From contig JAGEMR010000076.1 in the NCBI GenBank assembly GCA_021030915.1, positions 83,999 through 147,998 on the forward strand: 64,000 nt of DNA, given 5' to 3'. This DNA is from Astrothelium macrocarpum (taxonomy: Eukaryota > Ascomycota > Dothideomycetes > Trypetheliales > Trypetheliaceae). Shown here in pieces: positions 44,969-55,519 of this stretch. The notes under the pieces are model-generated. The model was not told the DNA's origin and searched no databases. It saw only the letters and a program-made list of their open reading frames with translations. The position numbers and the translations under genes are program-made. Position 1 is the stretch's first letter, and every line of letters starts with the position of its first letter.

Positions 44969-47208
44969 ATGTTTATATTTTGTTTAGCTAATCTACATTT
45001 AGCCTTGACATTGCTGGCTGGCCTGCAAAGCTTAGTACAGTGCAACCCCTCCACATCCGGTCAGGACGGGGAAACTGCGCTAAAGAATTCTTATGAGCTC
45101 ACGGATCTCTGGAGTGCTGGAGGGTGTGGGGGTTTCATGGATGAGCTTGCTGAGTCATTCCTTGGAGCTAGAAGAGCGGTAACAGCAACAAGAAATGCGA
45201 TTGAGGATCTGAAAAATCCCCGTCCGAGTAGCCGCAGAGATCCTGAGGGTGCAGCTAATTGGGACCGGCGCTCAAGACTTTTGAAGAAGATTTTCAGGAT
45301 CGAGATCGATCCGAGAGATGGTTGGGAACGCGGTTCGAGTACAGTTCGCAGCAAGATGCAGGCGATGACACGTCAGTCTATCCCATACCAAGGAGTTTTC
45401 TTTGTAACCGAGTCGACGACTAATTGCATCAAAGCACAGGGCGTGCAAATAGATATGTTGAACATGCAGTCTCGCCAAGGTCGAAAAAAAGGCTGTTCTG
45501 CGGTAAAGTCAACCAGCCAGTACCTAACATTTTTAAATATTGGACACATAAATACCTGGATAATGTCGACGTTCCTTGTCCAGACTACGTGTACGGTGTG
45601 ACATATTTGTCACAAGACACCATGGTCATGTGTACGGCTTTCCTAAAGCAGGAGAAGTCGTCCTCACCGTATCCACGTGTCACTTATAGCGGACTTGGCT
45701 CAGAAATTACCGTTTGGAAACATACATGGTCCTTCACGTTTGTCCATGAATGGGGCCATCTTCTTCAAGACTGTAGGTAGTCCTGTAGTGTTCGGGGCTC
45801 ACAAGGCCTTGCGACTGATAATTGGGAAAAAGGGCGAGACCCCCCCGAACAAAAGCCACCGTTGTGCTACAAAGAGGAAAGCAAGTGCTATGGATGGGAA
45901 GCTGTTGAGAATATGGCCGTGTGTGATCCCGAACAGTCCCTTACAACGCCCGAATCGTGGGCCTTTTATTCTATGGCGATAGCCGATAGTGATGCTGATT
46001 GGTCGACGGGCTATGCAATCCGTTCTAGTACTTTCGCCTCTGATCACAAACCCAGACCCCCAGTGTCAGATGCCGGCAGCGATGACGGTGGCGAAGACAG
46101 AGTCGTCAATATGTCTCCATCTTACCAAGGAAAGGTGCTCGACATCAAGGATGGTGACCGTAATTGGTGTCAGTTCACAAGATATTTCTATTCTGCTCGA
46201 TGGCAGACGAACTTATACCAACGAAAAACCGGGCTGAAAGCATCATGGGATGCGAAAAGAAAAGTTTGGGAGGAGAACGGGAAAGACGAGGATTTGGCAG
46301 ACGATTGGTGGGATCAACACTGCAAGCCATTTCCCTCTAGAAAACAACTTCTTGAAGAGTCTGTGCCCGAAGTATCCGAAGATGGTACGGTTGATGTAAG
46401 CCGAAATCGCCATTGGTGTCAGAATTTGAGATATCAATATCAAGGTCAATGGCAGACGACCATATACAACACTGAAACTGGATTGGAAGCGAGATGGGAT
46501 CATAAAACAAGAAGTTGGAAACACTCTGGAGAAGATGACAAATACAAAGATGACGACTATTATAAGAGACATTGTGATCCGATTCCCTCCAGGAAACAGC
46601 TTCTTGAAGAGTCCGAGCCCGTGGTTTCCGATGACGGTACGGTTGATATAAGTCGAAGTCGCCACTGGTGTCTGTATATGAGATATCTCTCTGGAGGTCA
46701 ATGGCAGACGATACTATACAATACTGAAAGTGGGATGAAAGCGCAATGGAATCATAAAACAGGAAATTGGAAACACGATGGGGAGGATAACAAGTTCAAA
46801 ACTGACAACTATTATAAGAGACATTGTGATCCGATTCCTTCCAGAAGGCAGCTCCTTGATGAGAAAACAGGCGAATTATCCGAAGATGGCACGGTTGATC
46901 TCAGTAAAAATCCTGGTTGGTGCCTCGATTTCCAGTATCCAGGCTCCGATGATCGCTCTCATTTATGGTACGTAGTTTTGTACAATCGGAACACCGGCCA
47001 CAGGGTCTCCTGGGATCACCAAGCAAGGCAGTGGAAATCCGACGGCTACGATGAGGAATATATCGGTAAAGACAAAAAGTGTCCATGGGAAGCATATACA
47101 AAACCATGTGAGGCCAGGGAAGTAACCCTACGTAGGCTGGCAAGGCTCAGAGGCGGGAACTCTAGAGAACAGAAGCCAACCGAAGGCAAGAAGAAGAGGC
47201 CTGGCTAA
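44969..47208 (+). pseudogene. Secreted zinc metallopeptidase fused to four WW-like tandem repeats, interrupted by an in-frame TAG
   Basis: The start at 44969 gives a signal peptide (MFIFCLANLHLALTLLAGLQ). Exon 1 (44969-45371) and exon 2 (from 45440; 68-nt GTCAGT...CACAG intron) form a catalytic domain of the deuterolysin-like superfamily with the zinc motif FVHEWGHL (HExxH, 237-241) and a later SLTTPESWAFYSMAI block. Between them a TAG (45778-45780, codon 248) interrupts the frame, which otherwise stays open in the same phase to 47208. It could be a nonsense mutation, or be removed as an unusually short 36-nt intron (GTAGGT...CACAAG). From 46156 four about 84-residue repeats follow, each with WC, GQWQT, YNTETG, WDHKT, W and YYKRHCDPIPSRKQLLE blocks. 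The tail is basic. Without the TAG it would be about 720 aa and secreted. Confidence 0.65.
46156..47117 (+). repeat. Four tandem protein-coding repeats of about 252 bp
   Basis: Units start near 46156, 46402, 46654 and 46906; units 2 and 3 are spaced exactly 252 bp. They share the peptide words GQWQT, YNTETG, WDHKT, HCDPIPSRKQLLEES and EDGTVD. The fourth unit is the most diverged. Trp spacing (W...TG...W...W) is reminiscent of WW or similar beta-sheet modules, but I cannot name the domain. Confidence 0.8.
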
Positions 47209-48201
47209 AGCATCACCAGAAGGCCAGGACAAGGAAAGAAAAATCATAGGATAATATGAGTCAGGCGGAATGGGGAGAAGGTAGCGACAGAAAACGAAGC
47301 TTAAAGCTGGTGGGCGAAGCAAGGCTAAATGATAGAGGAAACGCCGGTTCTGTGTAGGCGCCGTCAGTATTTGCATGCTATAAACGCCAGAGAGAAATCG
47401 AGATACTGACCACCGCGCTCGCATAGCGCGCTCAAAATTCCAAGGCGACGAATCATCTTGATATAGCGAATTCGTTTTGATCGCCTCATGAATCGCAGCG
47501 CCTGAACATCGTGAGCTGGGTTAGATGCGCGCGAAACGATTGACCGTTTCACAGCCAGCTCCTAAATCGAAGCGTAGACCAGTAACGATATTCTTCATTA
47601 GATGGGGAACACCTGAAGCAGTAGAGATTGTGTATCTCTGACAAGGAAATGTTGGAGCTCCTGATGAAAGTTCCTGCAGGACCTTGCGGAAGATGCCGTC
47701 CATCAGCCGCAAGTGGCGCTGCTTGTGCAAACGCTAAGCCACCGTTAAGCATAGACATTCAACGATTTCCTGGCCTGAACTAAAAGCGATGCACGCATAC
47801 GCCATTTGATCATCGTGTAACATTCGTCCGTACCTACTCATGCGGATAGTGTCCGCTGTTGAGGGGTCAGCCCAATTGAAGGGAGCTAGGATAACGATGC
47901 CATCTTGTGTCCCTGGATTGTACCAAACTCCAGCGCAAAGGTTGTCGAAACTCTATACTGGCTACTGTCAACGACTTGAACACGAGCCAAGTAGTAGATG
48001 ATGAGCTCGTCAGACTTGGGAAAATCCTTTTGATCAAGACGTCGTGGCGCACGCCTGTCCTTTTCTGTCCTGAATCAGCTCGGATCACCGTTACCTTGAC
48101 GCCTGCCACGTTTTTCGTCCGCTTCAGTGTCACTCCAAGCATTCATCTAAATTGGTTCTGTAAGCCTTACAAAGAGCCTGGACATGACTGAGATTGGATG
48201 T
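47209..48201. other. Intergenic region, no supported gene
   Basis: 1 kb without a recognisable gene; short frames at 47364-47758 (minus) show no features. Confidence 0.4.
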
Positions 48202-48436
48202 CACCAGTGGGTGCAATAAGAAATGTCACTCGCGAAAGATATCATTCGCCGCAGGCCTCGTCGGAAGGACCCCATACCATTCTGAACAATGACAAATTAT
48301 AGACAATTCATCAATAATGTGTTGATAAAAAAAATTCTAAATTTTCTTGTCTATTTTTGTTGAGGGTCTCCCGAGGTCTGTGGTGAATGATATCTTTCGC
48401 ATTCCCGGGTGACATTTCTTGTTGCAGCCACTGGTG
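48202..48436. repeat. Well-preserved MITE (reference copy)
   Basis: A 235-bp non-coding element with about 70-bp terminal inverted repeats: the left CACCAGTGGGTGCAATAAGA and the right, read inverted, CACCAGTGGCTGCAACAAGA are nearly identical, and the match continues through AAATGTCAC and GAAAGATATCATTC. The flanks share ATGT on each side (48198-48201 and 48437-48440), a possible 4-bp target duplication. The core is AT-rich. It has no coding capacity, so it would depend on a transposase in trans. Confidence 0.85.
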
Positions 48437-48595
48437 ATGTCAAATGTTTTGATTACATACACGCTTCCGAGACCAGAAGAACCTTGCCGAGCTTGCCGTG
48501 TGCACGGGTAAGGAATGAAATGATCACGGTTTATCCCAAACCTTTTCTATCATTTAGTAGTCCAAAATTCAGAATCTTGGTCGTTCCCAAATACA

Positions 48596-50380
48596 CTACC
48601 TTCCAAATACACTACTTGTTGAGTTGGGTACAAGATGACAAAGTGCAAGACGCTTTCGCTTGATGAGCAAATCGATTTCTCGAGATACAGCCTTCACACC
48701 ACACTTTCCCAACGCCTCATAACTACCCAATAGACCAGCAACCTCCTCCAAGCGCCGACGAAGATTGTCTATTCCGACTCCGTCCTGCGTCAAAGTCTTT
48801 GCCCAGTCACTGAAAAGGTCGAATAGCTTGAGATGTTGTTTAACGACGTATTTCAAGAGCGGACCGAGACGATGTTGCCAGCATTGTTCAAAATCTGGAC
48901 CTGTTACTACTGGGACTGCACTGTCGTGCTGACCTGGATTGGTATATGCCCTAAGCGCGTCACCAGAGTCATCAATGTTGCGCACAAAATGGACCATGCT
49001 ACCGGTTATACACTCCAAAACGCAGGCGACGGCCGTATTCCGATCACGGGAAGGCGCTTCGAACTGATTGAGCCAGGTGTCCCAATTCAGAAATTTCCGA
49101 GTAGGAAATTCAATGAGGTGAAGAGAGGGATCATTCCACTTTGCTTGGGTGCCCCAGAAGTCCCAGCAATTAAGGTCGGCCATGTTAGAAACTTGAAACG
49201 AAATGGGCCAGGTTTGGTCCGGGGCGCCATGGGGAAGGATTATATAGTATAATGTAAATAGTTCTATCTCATCCGAATTTTTGAAATGTTTGTTAGTTGG
49301 ATAAATCGTAGTCAGCGTCACTGACCATCATGGTTAACAAGAACAAAGAAACTCTTGAAGATTTTCCCATTGTTTTATCTGCGTCGACAAACGATGTTGA
49401 TTGCCTCATGCGAGACCCCGACGATTCGCTTGCTGGGTAACAAAGCCACCTCTATAAACATGTTGCAGTTCAAGCTCCTCACTGCTCTTGTGCTTCCCGA
49501 ACCGTCCAAAACGTTCTACTCGCTTCGCGTCTGCTTTTATCCACCACTCCGCCATGACATCCTTTTCGGCCTTGGAAATCTCCGATTTAACGGTATCCGG
49601 CAGACGAGCCCAACTAACATCTCCAAACCCTTCCAAAGGGCGAGCAGGATACCTAGGATTCGCTGACTCACGTTCCAGTCTTTCATCTCCCAGATCGTCT
49701 TCCCCCCAATAAGTGGACATGATAATCCAAATTCCATGCTCTGTGTAGGACTTTACGACTGTGAAATCCGTGGTTTGACAGCCCTGATCTACGGACGTTC
49801 TGGTCAATAATCGGCCTATTGGCAAGAAACGACCAGGATCGTCAGGCCAAGAAGATCCCGTCCCATTATCGTAGCACTCTGTCGAATGAGAAAAAAGTCA
49901 ACGTTCACTGGTCTTACAAACGCAGTAGTTGATATCGTCACGGTCGCCGCGGTCAATTGTGCCGTCATGTCCTAACATTGCACCATTTGTCTCCAAATAC
50001 GATGAAGTCAGATTCATGTCGATGAAATATTCAGTTGAGCCGCGGAATCCAATATCGACTCGTACATATATTCCCCTGTACTCTTCAGCCAAGATGTCCA
50101 GCAGTCCCTCCTCCCAATCCAAGATTTGCTGTCGTTTCGTAAAATTATCAAAGTTCAACATGCGATCCATCAGATCCTTTAGGCTGGATTCAGACGCTTG
50201 TTCTTCATCGCTATCTTTCTGTTGAGATTGTTGCTGCAGCTGAGATTGAATCTTCAATTGATCCTTGACATTGCTGATAATGTTGGGCAGTGCTGCTTGT
50301 AGTGCTGTCTGTACTGCTTGGCTGATTGCGTCTGCGGATGCATGAATGATCGCAGATGACGATGATTTGGAAGGTGTCAT
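48596..50380 (-). CDS. Unidentified multi-exon protein (boundaries approximate)
   Basis: Three adjoining minus-strand coding stretches belong together by position and composition but match no family I recognise. Stretch 1 (50380 to about 49925) starts MTPSKSSSSAIIHASADAIS, with a Gln-rich helix and KDLMDRMLNFDNFTKRQQIL. Stretch 2 (about 49880-49420) contains SSWPDDPGRFLPIGRLLTRT and GIWIIMSTYWGEDDLGDERL. Stretch 3 (about 49320-48596) contains DLNCWDFWGTQAKWNDPSLH and ends in a Lys/Arg/Leu tail. The first junction works only with a GTTTGT donor and ACAGAG acceptor, the second with a GTCTCG donor, both poor, so the gene may be partly decayed. No membrane segments or signal peptide. Function unknown. 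Confidence 0.5.
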
Positions 50381-50920
50381 GGTGAGGCTTGAAAAGCAGA
50401 GTTAATAGATGTTATCGCGTTCTAACGAGCAAAGAGGAAACTAAAAATTGTCTGTCATTGAATGCATTTGTTAGCACAACTTATGACTATATATCTATTT
50501 TTGGATAATAAAGCAGGCTTTGTTGTTGTTAGTAGAATTTCGCGTGCGGCAAGTCACACAGGAATGTCTTTGACAGAGAAAGCCAACACTCAAGGCTCAT
50601 TAACAGCAAAACTTCCTGAAACAGTGACTTTCGAAGGCGGTGGCTTTGATGAGCATTCTCTGACCGACCCTACGTTTTTTTAAGCACGCTCTATGGATCG
50701 ATTTGGAGAGATCTGCAGTCAGACTAGGGAGTGACCCTCCAATAACTGACTATGGAAAAGACGTGATTGGGAGTCTTGGAACATTAAAGAAGCCGACCTT
50801 TGGTATCTACTGCTGGGAGTGATTCGGCAACAGCTTGTCAAAGTAGCCGAGGCTTGTATTTGTTGTGAGCACTATCCACGACTTGAGTTTCCTTCAATGG
50901 CTGCCAAAAGTGCACAGTCC
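50381..50920. other. Intergenic region, no supported gene
   Basis: 540 bp between two minus-strand genes; nothing distinct beyond a short plus-strand frame (50462-50683) without features. Confidence 0.4.
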
Positions 50921-51802
50921 CTACACATTGTGACAAACGCCTACAGCTTCCCCATTCAAAATTTGTCCCTCCTGCTGCTCTTTCTTGGCTGCCTTCTCCG
51001 CCTTATGTTTGGCCTTTCTCTTTTTTGTTCCCCTACGCTTCCCTTTGTACCGCTTTTGGAACCCCTCCTCAGCCGCAGGAAGCACCACTTTGTCAATTTC
51101 GATCTGCGTAATCACCGAAGCTCTCACCGCTAGCTTCAAAAAGGCACACATGGTGTAATGCGCATCATTGCCAGCGTTGTGAAGATGATTGGGGGTCATG
51201 CCGAGAGCGAGTAATAGCTTCACAAGACTGGGTTGTGCTCGTACCATCTTTTGAGTGTCAATCTCCTCAACAATCGTCGGTCGCGGCGTTACAGGGATAC
51301 CGTTGGACCTCAGAAACCGAACATCATTGTCAATACCATGACCCACAAGTACTACTTGTCGGAAATCGTTGGGTGTGTCTTGGTCCTCAATGCGGAAAAT
51401 GTCATCCAGCAGGGCATTCAAGTCATTCGAACTGATGTGCTCGCTCGTACCAAAGCCAAAGCGGTCAGGACACCCACGGACATAGCGATAGTTAATGCAT
51501 TTCTTGTGCTCTTTGATGAGAAAATGACGTGTACGAATGTTTCGGATCCAGTTTGAGGCGTCTTGTCCAGGGTTTGAGGGGTCAACATGTCTCTTGTCAA
51601 AGAAAGAAAGGCCGAGCTCGGTAATCTTCTTTTGATCAAATTCATAAGCTTCAACATCAAGGGCAACGAAGATGCGATTCTTGGAAGAAAATGCGTCTGA
51701 AACTTCTGCTGGCTCTCCGGCTAACAGCTGTCTTGCTCGTTCAAGCTGAGGGGGTCTGTCTGGTCCACTGTTTACAGAACTAGAAATTGATGTCATCGCC
51801 AT
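50921..51802 (-). CDS. Gfd2/YDR514C-like 3'-5' exonuclease-fold protein
   Basis: RNase H-like DEDD exonuclease fold of the fungal Gfd2/YDR514C group. From the ATG at 51802 the product is 293 aa; an in-frame ATG at 51856 would add 18 hydrophobic residues. Acidic active-site motifs are seen in order: FVALDVEAYE with ELGLSFFD, the middle block VVLVGHGIDNDVRFLRSNG, and HNAGNDAHYTMCAFLKLAVR. The C-terminus is strongly basic (KRYKGKRRGTKKRKAKHK), suggesting RNA or nuclear association. No introns. Members are poorly characterised; nuclease activity is inferred from the preserved acidic residues. Confidence 0.85.
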   Translation of the reverse strand: MAMTSISSSVNSGPDRPPQLERARQLLAGEPAEVSDAFSSKNRIFVALDVEAYEFDQKKITELGLSFFDKRHVDPSNPGQDASNWIRNIRTRHFLIKEHKKCINYRYVRGCPDRFGFGTSEHISSNDLNALLDDIFRIEDQDTPNDFRQVVLVGHGIDNDVRFLRSNGIPVTPRPTIVEEIDTQKMVRAQPSLVKLLLALGMTPNHLHNAGNDAHYTMCAFLKLAVRASVITQIEIDKVVLPAAEEGFQKRYKGKRRGTKKRKAKHKAEKAAKKEQQEGQILNGEAVGVCHNV

Positions 51803-53052
51803 TTTGATGGGGATACAATGAGCAACAAAGGGGTAGAAGTTTCGAAGAAGGTGCACTGAAAAACAATGAGTTTGTGGGCAAACAGGAAATCAGATGTCCG
51901 AAAGCCATTGTGAGATATAGCGAAAAAGGAAAGCGCAATGATGATTGTGTGATTGGCGAAGATGCTTACCGTGGTTGGCATTTCGTGTGATGACAGATAA
52001 TTGAAACGACCTTCGCATTTCATCGGAATTCGAAGTCTTTTACCTTAGTCATACACCCTCGATCGACCGAGTCACTCACAGTGAGAAACGTCATAGGCGA
52101 GGATGCAAGACCTGAGCATACAACTCTGTCACACACCTGAGCAAGGATGAGATTCTGTTTCAGGTAACGCGGCACATTTCAGCAGAAACAGTGGAGAAAA
52201 AAGGTTTTGTAAAGGTCGAGAATGCTCACGACAAGTCATAGGCGGATGGCTATGCGCGAATATGGATCAACGTATGTTGAATCCACTAATTTCATTTATA
52301 TCAAAAACTCTCCGCAAATGACCTTTTTTTCGTTGATAGGTTTAAGCAGCATCAATAGCAGTGTAAGACAAAATGTCGCTTTTGAGGGAATCCTCAATCA
52401 CACAAGTTTATGTTCGGCTTAACTTCGGCTTAGCCTCTGCTCAACTTGTGCTGTCATAGCCTAGGATGCTCACGCTCACCCTCAACTCACCGTTTTATCT
52501 ACGCTTCATTACTTACAGCAAGTATAATGCGTCCGTCAAGTTTCCTTGTCAATTCTACACGAAATAAAAAAATACAATGAGTGAGTTAGTCTTTTCAAGA
52601 GTGCGTGTCTCTTCGGCAAAGCGGCGGCCATGGCCAACAAAAATGGGCACACCGTGCGATGGCTTGGAAATGGGCACTCTGCGGGATGAGTCAGAGGTGG
52701 GCTGCTCGCGCAAGTGAACTGCGAAGGCCATCTCGCGGCCTCTATGACCATGCTCTTGCTGTGCCTTTGACTAGACCGTCACACGCCGCAGGGTGCCCAG
52801 CCTCGAAAAACCATCAAACCACTAACCTAAATGCCCTGCGGCCGATGCCAATGCTACACTACGGTGGCATCTGATTTAGATCTTCTTGCCTCCTATACGG
52901 GTATCGTATTTTTCCCATCATATTACAGCTTCCCCTTGTGCTTCTTTTGAGACGGTGGAGCCATGTCGAGCCACGAAAAGTCCTGTTATATATAAGGAAC
53001 TGGCTGATCACGAGGTAGAGTATAAGGTCGTGAAGGATGTAAGGAGATGTTG
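51803..53052. other. Intergenic region, no supported gene
   Basis: 1.25 kb. It holds the upstream region of the Gfd2-like gene and the downstream region of the lyase gene. Frames here are short and without features. A word GTGAGAAACGTCATAGGCGA at 52081 weakly resembles a MITE terminus. Confidence 0.4.
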
Positions 53053-54938
53053 TCAAGGAGAGGGAGGGGCGATTTCGCTTACCATTTCCAAATCAGCTTG
53101 CGGGTCGACAATGACGTTAACCACTACAGGGACCCGCGCGTCGAACCCCTTTTTCGTAGCTCGTCTCAGCTCATCGGGTGTGCGCGCCACGATGCCGATT
53201 CCGCCGGCCAATTCAGCCATTTTCTGATAGTCCGTTTCATACCCGAGCGACCAGGCTGTGAGTCCTTTGCCTTCGGTCGTGGTGCCGGCAACGGTATTCC
53301 TTCGGCGCTCGTTCCATTTTTCGGCTGTGTCTGTGTCTCCCCGGTATAGGCCGCTGTTGTTCATAACGAATATCAGGACGTCCATTTGGAAGCGAGCCAT
53401 CGTTTCCACCTCCATTGCCGAAAATCCAAAGGCACTATCGCCTTCAATGGCCACAATCTTCTTGCGGCTCCGGCTTCCAGCGAATCCTTCTGGTTGCGGG
53501 AAGTTGTATGCGGCATAGGCTGCGACCGCGTAGCCGAGTCCGACACCCATGGTCGCATATGTGCCGGCGTCCAACCGCATTCGAGGATGCTCCATGGTGA
53601 AAATCGACCGAGAGATATCCATCGCGTTTGCACCCTCAGAGACGTAGACGACATCGCCGTCTTCAGGGTTGGACAGAGTGTTCAATTCATTCTTGATGAT
53701 ATCAAAAGCTCTTTCAAAAGGCATGGGAATCTTGTTGATCGTAGCCTTTTTAACCGCCCTGTCCTCATTCCTGGACTTGGCGGCTTGAAGGCTGCGGTAA
53801 AACGCAGACGACTGTCCCTGCCATCGCCACCCTCCAAATTGGGACATGAGTTGATCAACCACTAAAGCGATATCACCAACGAGACTCAGCGAGCTATCAC
53901 CTCCATTCTTGCCGAGTTCGTCAGCACAAATGTCCACCTGAATGATTTTTACTGCCTGATTCCACTTGGGAGGCAATCCGAAAGAGAGGATCCAATTTAA
54001 CTTTGCTCCAAGGACGAGAACGACATCGGCCTCTTTCAACGCCGTCGATCTTGCGGCGGAAACATTGTGCGGACTGGAGTCTGGGACAACACCCTTTCCC
54101 ATGGGAGTGGGCACGAAAGGAATCCCAGTTCTATGAGCATAGTGAGGCACTACATCTTTTGTATGTCAGACGGCGTGAGAGGGGTGAGGCTTTACCTATC
54201 TATCAGAGTCATAATCTGTTGCTCGGCACGAGCATATGCTGCTCCTTTGCCAATCACCACGAGAGGTGCCTTGGCAGTCTTGAAGGCTTCTACAACATTT
54301 CGTATCTTGTCCTCGGGAGCAATTGGTTGCGGTACTTCGGTCACTGGCAACAGCTTTTGCCTCTCGACATCGAAAGTACCCAGAATCAAGTTCGCGGGCA
54401 GATCGACAAAGGTAGGGCCAGGCCGACCAAACATGGCTGTACGGTAGGCATCCTTTATGAACTTGGGGATCATTTCGGGATATGTAGGACGTAGGGCGAG
54501 CTTTGTATGAGGCGATAAAAGGGAGATCGCGTCCACTTCCTGGAATGCACCTTTGTTGGCATTGTGTGTTTCGCTGGAGCCCGCCAGCACCAACAAGGGC
54601 CAAGAATTGGCAGCTGCGTGTGGTATCTGTCAAAGCATTGGTTTCCTAGAATCTTTGTCTAAGATAATGGGAGAGAGCAAGATGTCACACACGCCAGCCA
54701 TTACATGAAATACACCCGGTCCACCCACACATATGCACACTCCAGGCTTCCCCGTCAAATATCCATAAGCAGTCGCGGCATAGACGGCCGCCTGTTCGTT
54801 TCGAAAGCTTATGAAACGAATGCCAAAATACAGGCCCTCCTGGGCAATATCGGTCACTGGAAGACCAGGTAAACCGAAGATGACCTTAACACCAAGGTCG
54901 TGAAGCGCCTGAGCGATTAATTTTGCCCCATAGACCAT
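53053..54938 (-). CDS. ThDP-dependent 2-hydroxyacyl-CoA lyase / oxalyl-CoA decarboxylase, 3 exons
   Basis: These enzymes cleave 2-hydroxyacyl-CoA to formyl-CoA plus an aldehyde, or decarboxylate oxalyl-CoA. Exons 54938-54693, 54626-54196 and 54130-53053 give 584 aa; joins restore VMAG|IPHAAANSWPLLVLAGSS and TLID|RTGIPFVPTPMGKG. The catalytic Glu (Glu48) lies in FISFRNEQAAVYAATAYGYL. The ThDP motif is AIEGDSAFGFSAMEVETMAR followed by FVMNNSGLYRGD. I chose the start MVYGAKLIAQALHDLGV; just upstream, CTCTAACTCCTTCTTTCAG looks like a splice acceptor, so a 5' leader intron or a small first exon is likely. It ends PPSP, with no PTS1. It is divergent from a GMC oxidoreductase and belongs to a four-gene cluster. 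Which of the two activities applies is unresolved. Confidence 0.92.
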
Positions 54939-55519
54939 GATTGCGACTCTGAAAGAAGGAGTTAGAGCAAGATCCACGAATTTTTGTAGTCACGAAAAAG
55001 AATCATTGTCCTACTTTCCAATGCAAGTTCTGCGTCAGGAGGTCTGGACTCATTATTCAAGATTGTCGGGTATCCAGCTCAACATTTGTGGAGATATGCG
55101 GAGACCTGTGTTCATGATCGGCTACAAGCATTTGGGATTTGCATCACCAATGCGGGGTTTGAGATCGACAAAATTAGGCCAACTCGCCATAAGCTAATGC
55201 AAGACCCAGACTAAACTCCGGGGATAGACTCCGCAAACTCGTACAGTGATTGAGGAGGCTCTTGCACTCCGGATGTGGCTTTTGGACACGGCCATTCAAT
55301 GGGGATTCTATCTCGTTCGATACCGGAACTTGACGATACAGCCTACATCTAGACCCTTTGGCCCGGAACAGCTTCCCCCACTTGTGAAATGTCTAGATGT
55401 CTTTGATTCAAATCTGCCTGTGAGCTAGACATAGTCTAAGTACTGAGATTGCTCTTTGCACGTTGTCATATTATCTGAACCTCATAGTCAAGATTGCGCC
55501 TCACACTGCAAGAGGAACA
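54939..55519. promoter_or_regulatory. Shared divergent region of lyase and GMC oxidoreductase
   Basis: About 580 bp between divergent start codons, presumably carrying both promoters; 54939-54980 probably includes the end of a 5' intron of the lyase gene. No specific operator recognised. Confidence 0.4.

Noticed and set aside
45778..45780. Programmed stop-codon readthrough of the metallopeptidase TAG
   Set aside because: There is no known readthrough context (UGA CUA-like) after the TAG; a nonsense mutation or an unannotated short intron is simpler.
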